A DNA stretch of 64,000 bases from Clostridium zeae. Its GTDB lineage: Bacteria > Bacillota > Clostridia > Clostridiales > Clostridiaceae. Both the position numbers and the translations under genes were made by a program. The stretch is taken from NCBI RefSeq assembly GCF_017312485.1, contig NZ_BMBA01000002.1:306287-370286 (forward strand), in the 5' to 3' direction. Below the pieces are notes generated by a model. That model was not told the origin of the DNA and did not search any database. It saw only the letters and a list, made by a program, of their open reading frames with translations. Below are positions 6,974 to 15,546 of the stretch, piece by piece (position 1 is the first letter of the stretch; each line of letters starts with the position of its first letter).

Positions 6974-8947
6974 TTATTTAGTTTCTGCTAAACCATATGT
7001 ATTTTTAACATCCATTAGTTTTTTATATATTAGATTTATATTACTTTGTTTTTTTACTCTAAATATATTATTTTTTGTATAGTCCTCTAACTTGCCCATG
7101 AAATTTGATGGTTCTATCTCTTTTTCATATACCATTTTCAATCCTTTTTCCCAACTTGCAGTAAGTGTTGGATTAAGCAAAGATGGTATGGATGAGCTTA
7201 TAACTTCATATATCATCTCACCTTTTATTGTTGGTGTAAGTATTTGTGTCTTAGAATTTACCATGAGATAATTAATATTTATTAGCTTTTTTATTATCTC
7301 CGCTCTAGTAGCTGAAGTCCCAATACCAGAACCTTTTATCTGTTCCCTTAATTCATCATCTTCTATTAGTTTACCAGCATTCTCCATGGCGATTATCATA
7401 GAACCTGACGTATATCTCTTTGGTGGGCTTGTTTCTCCTTCTTTAATAGAATACTGACCAATTTTAAGTTTGCTGCCCTTTCTTAATTCGTTAATCCAAA
7501 CAAAGGAATTTTCTTCTTCTTCTTTGTTATCACTTTTTAATATTTCTAAGTATCCTTTTTCTATACAAACCTTAATACTTTTAAAAAACTTTTCTCCCAA
7601 TATATCCGCTGTTATAGAAACCTTAGAATATTTTGCTGGAGGGAAGAATATGCTTAAAAATCTAATAACTACTAGTTCATATATCTCACGTTCAAGCTTA
7701 CCTAGTGTTCTTATAGCTCCTTCGCCTTCACCAGTTGGGATGATTGCATAGTGATCTGTTATCTTTGAATCATCAACATATTTACTTTTACCAATGTCTT
7801 TAGTCCAATTGTTCTTCATTATCTTAACAGCATTATCTGCAATACCTGGATTATATCCAAACTTAGTAAGCTTATTTATTGTCTTTGATATTTCTTTAGC
7901 TACTGCTGATGATATAACTCTCGCATCTGTTCTAGGATACGTAAGCATCTTCTTTTCATATAGCTTTTGAACTACACCTAGAGTTTCATCTGGACTTATC
8001 TTAAATTTTTTCGTACATTCATTTTGTAGTTCTGCTAAGTTAAATAAAAGCGGTGCATATTTTGTCTCTTTAGTTTTTTTAACTTCATCAATCAAAGCTA
8101 ACTCTGCTGGTTTCAGCATTTCTACAAGCTCTTCCGCAGTGTTCCTAGCTTTGAATCCACTATCATTATACAAAAGTGGTGATTCATAATACTTAGAGCC
8201 CTCTACAGCTTTCCATTCAGCATCAAAACTTTTTTCTTCTTTCGCAAGATCTACGCTTACTTTATAGAAACTAGTTTTTGTAAAGTTTCTTATTTCTCTT
8301 TCACGATTTACTACTATACCTAAAACACAGCTCATTACTCTTCCTACTGCAATTACAACTCGTTCCTCCGATAAAACTTCCGAGATCTTTCTACCATACA
8401 TTAAAGTAAGTAATCTTGAAAAATTTATTCCTAAGAGAAAATCTTCCTTAGCTCTAAGATATGCTGAGGCAGCAAGAGAATCATATTCTTCAAGGGGTTT
8501 TGCCTCTTTAATCCCTCTTCTTATCTCTTCCTCAGTTTGTGAATCTATCCATACTCTTTTTTTTGTTTTACTAGGCGCACCAGCCATTTGATCAACTAAT
8601 CTATATATGTATTCTCCTTCTCTTCCGGAGTCTGTACATACGTAAACTACGTCAACATCGTCTCTATTTAAAAGCGAAGATACAGTATCAAATTGCTTCT
8701 TTACATTAGGTATAACATCATATTTGTATTCTTTAGGTAAAAAAGGTAACTCCCCTAGATTCCATCTTTTAAATCTAATATCATATGCTTCTGGATAACA
8801 CATTGTAACCATATGTCCAACACACCAGGTAAAAATAGAATCCTGGCCTTCTACATATCCGTCACCTTTTCTTCCATTAACTTTTAATAATTTTATAAAT
8901 TCCATTGCTACAGATGGTTTTTCTGTAACGAATAAAGCTTTTCCCAT
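6974..8947 (-). CDS. topB: DNA topoisomerase III (type IA)
   Basis: The product has about 657 residues. An N-terminal TOPRIM domain (KALFVTEKPSVAMEF; VCTDSGREGE near residues 103-112) precedes the type IA core with the active-site tyrosine in LTYPRTDAR (Tyr about 337). IKGSGIGTSATRAEII is also typical. There are no C-terminal zinc ribbons, which fits TopB rather than TopA. The enzyme nicks one strand and passes another, and helps decatenate DNA during replication and repair. I place the start at ATG 8947, eight bases after AAAGGA, rather than at the in-frame TTG two codons upstream. The gene is monocistronic. Confidence 0.9.
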   Translation of the reverse strand: MGKALFVTEKPSVAMEFIKLLKVNGRKGDGYVEGQDSIFTWCVGHMVTMCYPEAYDIRFKRWNLGELPFLPKEYKYDVIPNVKKQFDTVSSLLNRDDVDVVYVCTDSGREGEYIYRLVDQMAGAPSKTKKRVWIDSQTEEEIRRGIKEAKPLEEYDSLAASAYLRAKEDFLLGINFSRLLTLMYGRKISEVLSEERVVIAVGRVMSCVLGIVVNREREIRNFTKTSFYKVSVDLAKEEKSFDAEWKAVEGSKYYESPLLYNDSGFKARNTAEELVEMLKPAELALIDEVKKTKETKYAPLLFNLAELQNECTKKFKISPDETLGVVQKLYEKKMLTYPRTDARVISSAVAKEISKTINKLTKFGYNPGIADNAVKIMKNNWTKDIGKSKYVDDSKITDHYAIIPTGEGEGAIRTLGKLEREIYELVVIRFLSIFFPPAKYSKVSITADILGEKFFKSIKVCIEKGYLEILKSDNKEEEENSFVWINELRKGSKLKIGQYSIKEGETSPPKRYTSGSMIIAMENAGKLIEDDELREQIKGSGIGTSATRAEIIKKLININYLMVNSKTQILTPTIKGEMIYEVISSSIPSLLNPTLTASWEKGLKMVYEKEIEPSNFMGKLEDYTKNNIFRVKKQSNINLIYKKLMDVKNTYGLAETK

Positions 8948-9070
8948 AATCAAAATCCTTTCTAAGAAAACAACCTATGTTTTTTTAGGAAGTTCAATGT
9001 TCTACTAAGTTTTTTATATAGACATTAAAATATATATTTGCCAATTTAAAAATTATAGTTTCTTAAAAAA

Positions 9071-9107
9071 CAAAAAATATAGCCTCCCACTTAAGAGAAG
9101 CTATATT
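9071..9107 (-). terminator. Intrinsic terminator after the amidohydrolase gene
   Basis: AATATAGC and GCTATATT form the base of a hairpin with CTC/GAG continuing inside. On the minus strand it is followed by TTTTTTGTTTTTT. It lies about 90 bases past the amidohydrolase stop. Confidence 0.75.
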
Positions 9108-9195
9108 AATTATATACTATTTCAACTATAATTTAAACCTTTATTCATATTTACCTTAGATGGGCAAAATTATAATTCAACTTATAATTTTAGTT

Positions 9196-10353
9196 TTAAA
9201 GTTGTTCATCTCTATACACAACCTTACCATCGACAATTGTATATAGAGTAGTTGTAGCAACTTCGAAAGGGCTTCCATCTAATATAACTATATCTGCATC
9301 TTTACCAGGTTCCAAACTACCAACCCTATCAGCTATACCTGCTATTTCTGCCGCATTTATAGTAATTGTGCTCAATGCTTCCTCGAAGGTTAGCCCTGCT
9401 TTCATCGCAAAAGCTGCACAAAGTGGTAGATGCTCTATTTGTATAACTGGGTGATCAGTTATAATAGCTACCTTTACACCAGCTTTTGTAAGTTCTAAAG
9501 GCGTCTTAAAACTTTTATTTGTCAATTCTATCTTTGTACTAAAAGTCATAGTTGGACCAACTAAAGCTGAAACCCCTGAGTTCTTAATTTGATCTACTAT
9601 CAAATGCCCTTCTGTGCAATGATCCAAAGTTATTGGAACATTAAATTCCTTAGCAATTCTTATAGCTGTTAATATATCATCTGCTCTATGAGCATGTGCC
9701 TTAAGAGGAATCTTTCCTTCTATAACAGGCACCAATGCTTCATATTTTAAATTTATTTCAAAAAAGTCCCCTTTTTCTTCAGCCTTTTTCTTCTTTCCAA
9801 TATAGTTTTTGGTTTCTGTTAGAGTCTGTCTAAGTAAAGCAGCTGTAGCCATCCTTGTCATTGGCGCTTTCCCTTTTGAATTATATACTCTTTTAGGGTT
9901 CTCTCCAAAAGCAATCTTCATAGCTACTGGTTCTTTAAGTATCATTTCATCGATACAATTGCCATGAGTTTTCATTGCTAAAAACTGCCCACCTATTACG
10001 TTAGCGCTTCCTGGTCCAGTAAGAACAGAAGTTACTCCAGCTTTAACTGCTTTTCTAAAAGCTCCATCTACTGGGTTTACACCGTCTAAAGCTCTTAGAT
10101 GAGGAGTTATCGGATCAGTCATTTCGTTGATGTCATGACCTTCGAAGCCCATATTTTCTTCTTCTCCTCCAATATGAGTGTGCGCATCAATCATACCTGG
10201 TATTACATAACCACCTTTAGCATCAATAACCTCTTCCTCTAAGACAGCTATATTTTCCGCAACCTCTACTATCTTCCCATCCTTTATGAGAATGCTTCCA
10301 CATTCCAAAGCTTGTCCAGCCATAGTGAAAATCTTACCATTTTTTATTAGCAT
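9196..10353 (-). CDS. Amidohydrolase family protein (imidazolonepropionase-like)
   Basis: The product has 385 residues and an amidohydrolase TIM barrel with split N- and C-terminal beta-sandwich (LIKNGKIFTMAG at the start, GSLEPGKDADIVILDG near the end). Metal-site motifs are visible: DAHTH near residue 58, HAHRADD near 220, DHCTEGH near 245 and TDHPV near 300. The family hydrolyses C-N bonds in cyclic amides, imides or dipeptides; this subgroup has no firmly known substrate. The start is ATG 10353 with AAGGAG. An adjacent peptide-binding lipoprotein gene on the same strand has its own terminator, so a shared peptide-catabolic role is only a guess. Confidence 0.85.
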   Translation of the reverse strand: MLIKNGKIFTMAGQALECGSILIKDGKIVEVAENIAVLEEEVIDAKGGYVIPGMIDAHTHIGGEEENMGFEGHDINEMTDPITPHLRALDGVNPVDGAFRKAVKAGVTSVLTGPGSANVIGGQFLAMKTHGNCIDEMILKEPVAMKIAFGENPKRVYNSKGKAPMTRMATAALLRQTLTETKNYIGKKKKAEEKGDFFEINLKYEALVPVIEGKIPLKAHAHRADDILTAIRIAKEFNVPITLDHCTEGHLIVDQIKNSGVSALVGPTMTFSTKIELTNKSFKTPLELTKAGVKVAIITDHPVIQIEHLPLCAAFAMKAGLTFEEALSTITINAAEIAGIADRVGSLEPGKDADIVILDGSPFEVATTTLYTIVDGKVVYRDEQL

Positions 10354-10412
10354 ATTACCAACTCCTTATATAATTTTATTTGAACTTATTTTTCAATAAA
10401 TAACTATATTAA

Positions 10413-10459
10413 AGATAAGTGTTTAATCCTCCGAGGCTTTAATAAGCTTAACACTTATT
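10413..10459. other. Imperfect inverted repeat upstream of the amidohydrolase gene
   Basis: AAGTGTTTAA (about 10417-10426) and TTAACACTT (about 10448-10456) are inverted repeats around CCTCCGAGG. They lie about 60-105 bases upstream of the amidohydrolase start and may form an operator or a leader hairpin. No T-run follows. Confidence 0.3.
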
Positions 10460-10594
10460 TGCAACAATATTCTTAAACACAGCCTCAAATTATAATATAA
10501 ATAATCCTTATAGAAAATTTTGTAAAGCATATAATAATATTTTACCATATATTAAAAATAATTAAACGTTAAAATAATTAATTTACTTTATACG

Positions 10595-10622
10595 CAAAAA
10601 AAGAGGAGCAAATGCTCCTCTT
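10595..10622 (-). terminator. Intrinsic terminator of the oligopeptide-binding protein gene
   Basis: AAGAGGAGC (10601-10609) and GCTCCTCTT (10614-10622) form a nine-base-pair stem with a four-base loop. The seven As of the plus strand before it are a T-run on the minus strand. It begins six bases past the stop. Confidence 0.9.
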
Positions 10623-10628
10623 GATTTA

Positions 10629-12356
10629 TTACTTAGCAGTAGGATCTGTTAACTCAACTTTGTAAAGATCATAAGTCCAGCTTCTGAAAGCTGAAATTTC
10701 CATTCCTTTTACTCTTGAACTTACTCCCCAAACTTGTTTTGGATTAACTATAAATAGATAAGGAACTTCATCATTTATAAGCTTAGCCCATTCTTGATAA
10801 GCAGTCTTTCTTTCATCTTGCTTAGTAGTTCCTAAACCTTTTTTAATCAATTCTTCAGATTTGTCTGGATGCCAACCAACTGAGTTGTATCCACCTAAAG
10901 TATCTTGTGATTTAGCAAATATTCCTGATGGATCTGGATCTATTGAAAGTGACCATCCCATTGCATACATCTGGAAGTCTTGTTTGTCATAAACTTTTTC
11001 TGAGATTGTGTTAAAGTCTAACATATCAGTAATAACATTTATTCCAAGTTTTTTCCAATCTTCTTTAACTACAGGAATAAGTGATTCAATCATCTTATTG
11101 TCAGATGTAGCTAACCAATGTATTTCAAATGGTTTTCCATCTTTTTCTCTTATCTTTGTACTATCATTCATCTTCCAGCCAGCTTCATCTAATAACTTAT
11201 TAGCCTTGTCTACATCATATTTGTATTCATTTAGACCAGTTGGATCTACCCATGAAGTTGGTGCATTATGAGTGTTTGCAACACTTGCATATCCTTGATA
11301 GTAAGATTGAACGAATTCATCTCTTCTTAATCCGTACATAAGAGCTTGACGAACCTTCTTATCTGAGAACATAGGTAATCTTGTATTTAACCCTATATAG
11401 TTATAGTTATTTGCTGAGAATATTTGTTGATCTAAGAATCCAGCAGTTTGAACCATTTTTACAGTATTGGCATTTGCAGTAATTTGGTTTACATCAACTT
11501 GTCCTGCTGATAATTCTTGTACATTTGTCTTATCATTAGTAACCTTGTAAATAACCTTAGCTATCTTAGGTGTTCCTCTAAAATAAGTATCATTCTTCTC
11601 AAGAGTTACAGATTCACCTTGCTTAAATTCCACAAATTTATATTGCCCTACACCAACTGGCTTTAAGAAACTATCCTTAATTTTTTGTATATTTCCCTTT
11701 TCAAAACCATATACTGATTTTGGTAATATACCATAAGCAAAATCATAGATACCAGGACCCTTTACTTCAGTTAATGTAAAGGAAATAGTTTTCTTATCTA
11801 TTACCTTTATACCTGAAACTGAAGTTGCTGAACCTTCTTTATATTCCTTGTAGCCTTGAAGCTTTTCTACTGCATCTGCTCTTGGTCCATCATATTTAGG
11901 ATCGCAGAAAGAAGTATAAGTAAATGCAACGTCATCAGCAGTAACTGCATCTCCGTTACTGAACTTAGCTCCATCAACTAAAGTGAAAGTATAAGTCTTT
12001 CCATCATCAGAAATCTTCCATTCCTTAGCTAATAAAGGTATTGGGTTACCTGCAGCATCATTTGATATCAATCCATCAAATATAAGATCTGTTATATAGC
12101 TATCATAAACAGAATCTGAGTATAGTGGATTAAACTTGCCTTTTGGTGCAACACCACCAACTATAAGTGTATCCTTTCTGTCTTTAGCAACCTGTGGAAG
12201 CTTACTAACATCTGTAGCTTTCTTTACCTCGTTTGCCTTAACAGTTTTAGCAGCATCATTAGCTTGCTTAGTATCATCTTTCTTTGTACCACATCCAGTT
12301 AGAACTACTGCTCCAGCTAAGATTGTACTTAATAAAGCGACTGATTTTCTCTTCAT
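10629..12356 (-). CDS. Peptide ABC transporter substrate-binding lipoprotein (SBP family 5, OppA/AppA-like)
   Basis: The product has 575 residues. A lipoprotein signal peptide (KRKSVALLSTILAGAVVLTGC) places the lipidated Cys at residue 22. The SBP_bac_5 body is clear: LIFDGLISNDAAGNPIPLLA, then AKEWKISDDGKTYTFTL, and VRQALMYGLRRDEFVQ. Such proteins capture oligopeptides at the membrane surface and hand them to a permease. No permease or ATPase genes are adjacent, so this is a stand-alone receptor that must share a transporter encoded elsewhere. The start is ATG 12356 with AGGA five bases upstream, inside a dyad described separately. Confidence 0.9.
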   Translation of the reverse strand: MKRKSVALLSTILAGAVVLTGCGTKKDDTKQANDAAKTVKANEVKKATDVSKLPQVAKDRKDTLIVGGVAPKGKFNPLYSDSVYDSYITDLIFDGLISNDAAGNPIPLLAKEWKISDDGKTYTFTLVDGAKFSNGDAVTADDVAFTYTSFCDPKYDGPRADAVEKLQGYKEYKEGSATSVSGIKVIDKKTISFTLTEVKGPGIYDFAYGILPKSVYGFEKGNIQKIKDSFLKPVGVGQYKFVEFKQGESVTLEKNDTYFRGTPKIAKVIYKVTNDKTNVQELSAGQVDVNQITANANTVKMVQTAGFLDQQIFSANNYNYIGLNTRLPMFSDKKVRQALMYGLRRDEFVQSYYQGYASVANTHNAPTSWVDPTGLNEYKYDVDKANKLLDEAGWKMNDSTKIREKDGKPFEIHWLATSDNKMIESLIPVVKEDWKKLGINVITDMLDFNTISEKVYDKQDFQMYAMGWSLSIDPDPSGIFAKSQDTLGGYNSVGWHPDKSEELIKKGLGTTKQDERKTAYQEWAKLINDEVPYLFIVNPKQVWGVSSRVKGMEISAFRSWTYDLYKVELTDPTAK

Positions 12357-12362
12357 TAAATT

Positions 12363-12399
12363 CCTATTCTAATACACATTTCGCGTACTAGAATAGATT
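12363..12399 (-). promoter_or_regulatory. Dyad overlapping the ribosome binding site of the peptide-binding protein gene
   Basis: On the minus strand CTATTCTAGTAC and GTATTAGAATAG are nearly perfect inverted repeats around GCGAAATGT. The distal arm ends in AATAGGAA, which is the ribosome binding site of the gene at 12356. Folding of the leader would hide that site, so translation could be controlled here. The rest of 12400-12690 is AT-rich with short palindromes such as AATCTG/CAGATT and no gene. Confidence 0.45.
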
Positions 12400-12690
12400 C
12401 ACCCCCTTTTACTTTATATATATATAATCTGAAAACAGATTTTTACTAGATCAAAGGTTGTACAAATAATATTTTTAAATATTATTCATCAAATATTTAA
12501 ATTATTTAGAAAGTATTAACAAATTTTTAATTCATATATAATATATACCATATCTTCTCAAATAAAACAACTATCTTTATAGAAAGTTTTATTATTTTTT
12601 TATTTTTTTGCTTTTTTTACAATAAATTTCATATATGAAAGCGGTAATTTGTTATCGAATTGTCATTTTTATTATTTGTTTATTATTTTT

Positions 12691-13188
12691 TCACATCTCA
12701 TTCATTATCCACACAAACAAATTTAGTACACATGCATATAAACACCAAAGTATGTAAGGTAACAAAAGAAAACCTGCAACTCTATCTACTTTAAAAAACT
12801 TTATAATTGTAATAAATATAAAAATTATTAGCATTACTAATTCAATAAAAGCAACTCCATACAATCGTAGTTTAAAAAATATTATTGGCCACAAGAAATT
12901 TAGTATTAATTGAATAGAATAATAAACCAATGCATTTTTTGTGTTTTTCCCTTGCTTTCCTAGCTCATATATTCTATATGCAGCAATTCCTATAAGAATA
13001 TAGAGAACAGACCACACAAATGGAAACACACAGCCTGGCGGTGCAAAAATCGGCTTATTAAGATTTACATATAATTTGTCTGCATCCTTAGTAATAAAAC
13101 CTATTATTAAACCACCTCCTAGTGTAATTAAAATACTTATTATGAGATCTCCAATATTAAATTTATTATTAACTTTAAAAAAATTCAT
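12691..13188 (-). CDS. tspO: TspO/MBR family protein (tryptophan-rich sensory protein)
   Basis: The product has 165 residues and five membrane helices. TspO landmarks are KPIFAPPGCVFPFVWSVLYI, the helix LILNFLWPIIFF, and the Trp/Cys-rich last helix LPYILWCLYACVLNLFVW. TspO binds porphyrins and related tetrapyrroles in membranes and is linked to stress responses; that role here is inferred from the family. A clean ribosome binding site (AAGGGGGATG) precedes ATG 13188. The gene is monocistronic. Confidence 0.93.
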   Translation of the reverse strand: MNFFKVNNKFNIGDLIISILITLGGGLIIGFITKDADKLYVNLNKPIFAPPGCVFPFVWSVLYILIGIAAYRIYELGKQGKNTKNALVYYSIQLILNFLWPIIFFKLRLYGVAFIELVMLIIFIFITIIKFFKVDRVAGFLLLPYILWCLYACVLNLFVWIMNEM

Positions 13189-13302
13189 TGCATCCCCCTT
13201 ATTTCGTTTTTTTATACTATGAAAATTATCACGAAACTATTCCATAAATTTCAGTTCACTTTTTTGAGTAAGAAAGTAACATTTAAATCAAAAAACATTT
13301 TA

Positions 13303-13334
13303 AAAGCCTCCTCTTGTCTATAAGAGAAGGCTTT
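13303..13334 (-). terminator. Probable terminator of the twin histidine-kinase operon
   Basis: AAAGCCTCCTCTT and AAGAGAAGGCTTT pair with one mismatch around a six-base loop. On the minus strand TTTTTTGATTT follows a little further on. It lies about 190 bases beyond the last kinase stop; the DNA between (13335-13520) shows no gene. Confidence 0.65.
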
Positions 13335-13520
13335 CAAAATATAAATTTTAATTATAATAAGTACATCTAAAGTTGTATCAGTTCCATATGAAATTTATTT
13401 TAAAAACTCCTCTAAGTTTTGAAGCAGAATTTTAAAATACAGTTTTAATTTATGAAGTGGTTCATCAATATGCTCTAGATACTTTAATATTATGTCAACA
13501 ATTTATGATATTCATAGAGA

Positions 13521-15545
13521 TTAAATATATATATCTGAAAACTCAATATCTACCTTTTCTTTCAACTCATTTATATTAGCATTTTTATATTCTTCATAAT
13601 CTCCTATATAATCTTTTGTTCTCTTAAATTTTATATCGAATCTATTTCCATAATTAAATGAATTTAATTTGATTTCACCTTCTTGTAGTTCTATTAATGC
13701 TTTAGATATAAAGAGGCCTAAGCCGCTGCCTTCTTTCCTACTATTAAGTGAATATTGATTTTTAGAGAACTTATCAAATATATAATTTTGCTCCTCTTCT
13801 GATATTGAATCTGAATCATTAAGAATACATATATTCACAAAATCGCTATCACTGGTTATTGAAACAAAAATAAATCCACCAGATTCTCCATACTTTACAC
13901 TATTAGAAAGTAGGTTTAATATAACTCTTTCAATTAACTCCTTGTCGCATTTCACATATATTTCTTCTTCATCCACATCAAAGGTAAGCTTCATATTAAA
14001 TTTGTTAATATACTCTATTGTAGATTGTGCTACGTCTTCCACTAAATCTACTATGTTGTATATCTTCATATCTGGAGTTAAATAGCCTTCTGATAACTTA
14101 TTTGTATCAATAAAATTATTTATAGTCCTTATAAGTCTCAGACAGTTTCTTTTTATATTATCTCCATTTTTACTCAGTCCATTTTTGTTTTTCTCTAATA
14201 GATATAGGTCATTTAACTGTAACGCAGAAAAAATAACATTTATAGGAGTTCTTAATTCGTGGGATATATTTGTGTAAAATTGTCTTTTTATTTCGTCATC
14301 TTTTATATACCCCTCCAACTCATTTTTCAAATTTTTAATTTTTCCTATATCTGTAACATCTCGTATTAAAACAACACATATCTTGTTATTAATACACTCA
14401 GTAGATAAGTCATACAACCTTACACTACCATCAATATTAATAGAAAAATTCATAATATTTTTTTCAAATGCCGTATAAGTACTACTTAAAGAACCTATGT
14501 AATCAATAAATTCTCCAAGCTTAAATCTCTCGATTTTCTTGTAATCGCCACAAATAAATTCTAATAGTTTTTTTGCAGACGAATTTATAAAATTTATTTT
14601 TTCGTATTCAAAAATTAATATGGAATCTGGTATAGAGTTAATCAATATATTATATTTACTTTTGCTCATCTCCATCATTTTTTGGAGTTCAATCTCTAAA
14701 TTCATTCTCTTTTTTAATATACTACTATAATGTTTTTGGTCTTTTTCCATCTGCTTAAGTTCCTCATACATTTCACTATAAGTTCCTTGTATGAGGAACT
14801 TGCTTATTCCTTCAAAAAGAGTGTAATAGGCTAAATATTTCAAAATATGAATAGTTAAAATTACATTATAATTAATATTATCGTATCTTGTAAAAGTCAT
14901 CTTAGCTATACTCTCATATATAATCACAAGAGAGAGGTATGCGAGAATATATTTTTTACTATTATTACTTATACTATTACTTCTAAGTATTCCTATAAAA
15001 ACAAAGCTAAACATAAGAATAATAATAATCCAGTTTAAATTTATAAAAATAGCTCTACGATATGCAATTGAATTCGATTTTGTATAATAGTAAATAATTA
15101 AAAGCGACGCAAAAATAGCTATTCCACTGACTAAAAATATTATAACTGCTTTAAAATAGCTTATAGCTTTCTTATTAAAATAAAGGGATAAAATTATAAC
15201 TAGATGTTCTAACCAACTAGTTATCAACCATATAGGCAAAGTAAAATTTAGCACTTCCTCATACTTTTTCCCATCATTAAATGATAAGATGTGTACTAAA
15301 TTAACTATACATATAGCAGAAAAACCTAAACCTATATAAGTAAATAGATTATGTCTTCTTAAATTAAATCTATTTATAGACATCATAGTAAGTGAAGCTC
15401 CAAAAGTTGTACATAAGACTTCAACAAATTGATGAAAGAACATATAATCCCTATTCTTTTCGTACACCAATATTATAATCAAAAGTAAAGGAATAAACAG
15501 TTTAAGCACAATATTTTTATTTTTTATAATTGCATTATCATTCAT
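13521..15545 (-). CDS. Membrane sensor histidine kinase (MASE3-like input, PAS, HisKA, HATPase)
   Basis: The product has 674 residues. Seven or eight hydrophobic helices span about residues 12-250 in a MASE3-like arrangement, followed by a coiled linker (260-295), a PAS-like domain (about 297-400) and a HisKA dimerisation helix with phospho-accepting His about 429 in FYTNISHELRTPINVIFSAL. The HATPase domain has LLSNSVKYG (N box) and GSGLGLFISK (G2). It autophosphorylates and should donate to a response regulator, but none is adjacent. The start codon lies one base from the stop of a paralogous kinase gene, so the two are made together. Confidence 0.92.
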   Translation of the reverse strand: MNDNAIIKNKNIVLKLFIPLLLIIILVYEKNRDYMFFHQFVEVLCTTFGASLTMMSINRFNLRRHNLFTYIGLGFSAICIVNLVHILSFNDGKKYEEVLNFTLPIWLITSWLEHLVIILSLYFNKKAISYFKAVIIFLVSGIAIFASLLIIYYYTKSNSIAYRRAIFINLNWIIIILMFSFVFIGILRSNSISNNSKKYILAYLSLVIIYESIAKMTFTRYDNINYNVILTIHILKYLAYYTLFEGISKFLIQGTYSEMYEELKQMEKDQKHYSSILKKRMNLEIELQKMMEMSKSKYNILINSIPDSILIFEYEKINFINSSAKKLLEFICGDYKKIERFKLGEFIDYIGSLSSTYTAFEKNIMNFSINIDGSVRLYDLSTECINNKICVVLIRDVTDIGKIKNLKNELEGYIKDDEIKRQFYTNISHELRTPINVIFSALQLNDLYLLEKNKNGLSKNGDNIKRNCLRLIRTINNFIDTNKLSEGYLTPDMKIYNIVDLVEDVAQSTIEYINKFNMKLTFDVDEEEIYVKCDKELIERVILNLLSNSVKYGESGGFIFVSITSDSDFVNICILNDSDSISEEEQNYIFDKFSKNQYSLNSRKEGSGLGLFISKALIELQEGEIKLNSFNYGNRFDIKFKRTKDYIGDYEEYKNANINELKEKVDIEFSDIYI

Positions 15546-15546
15546 C

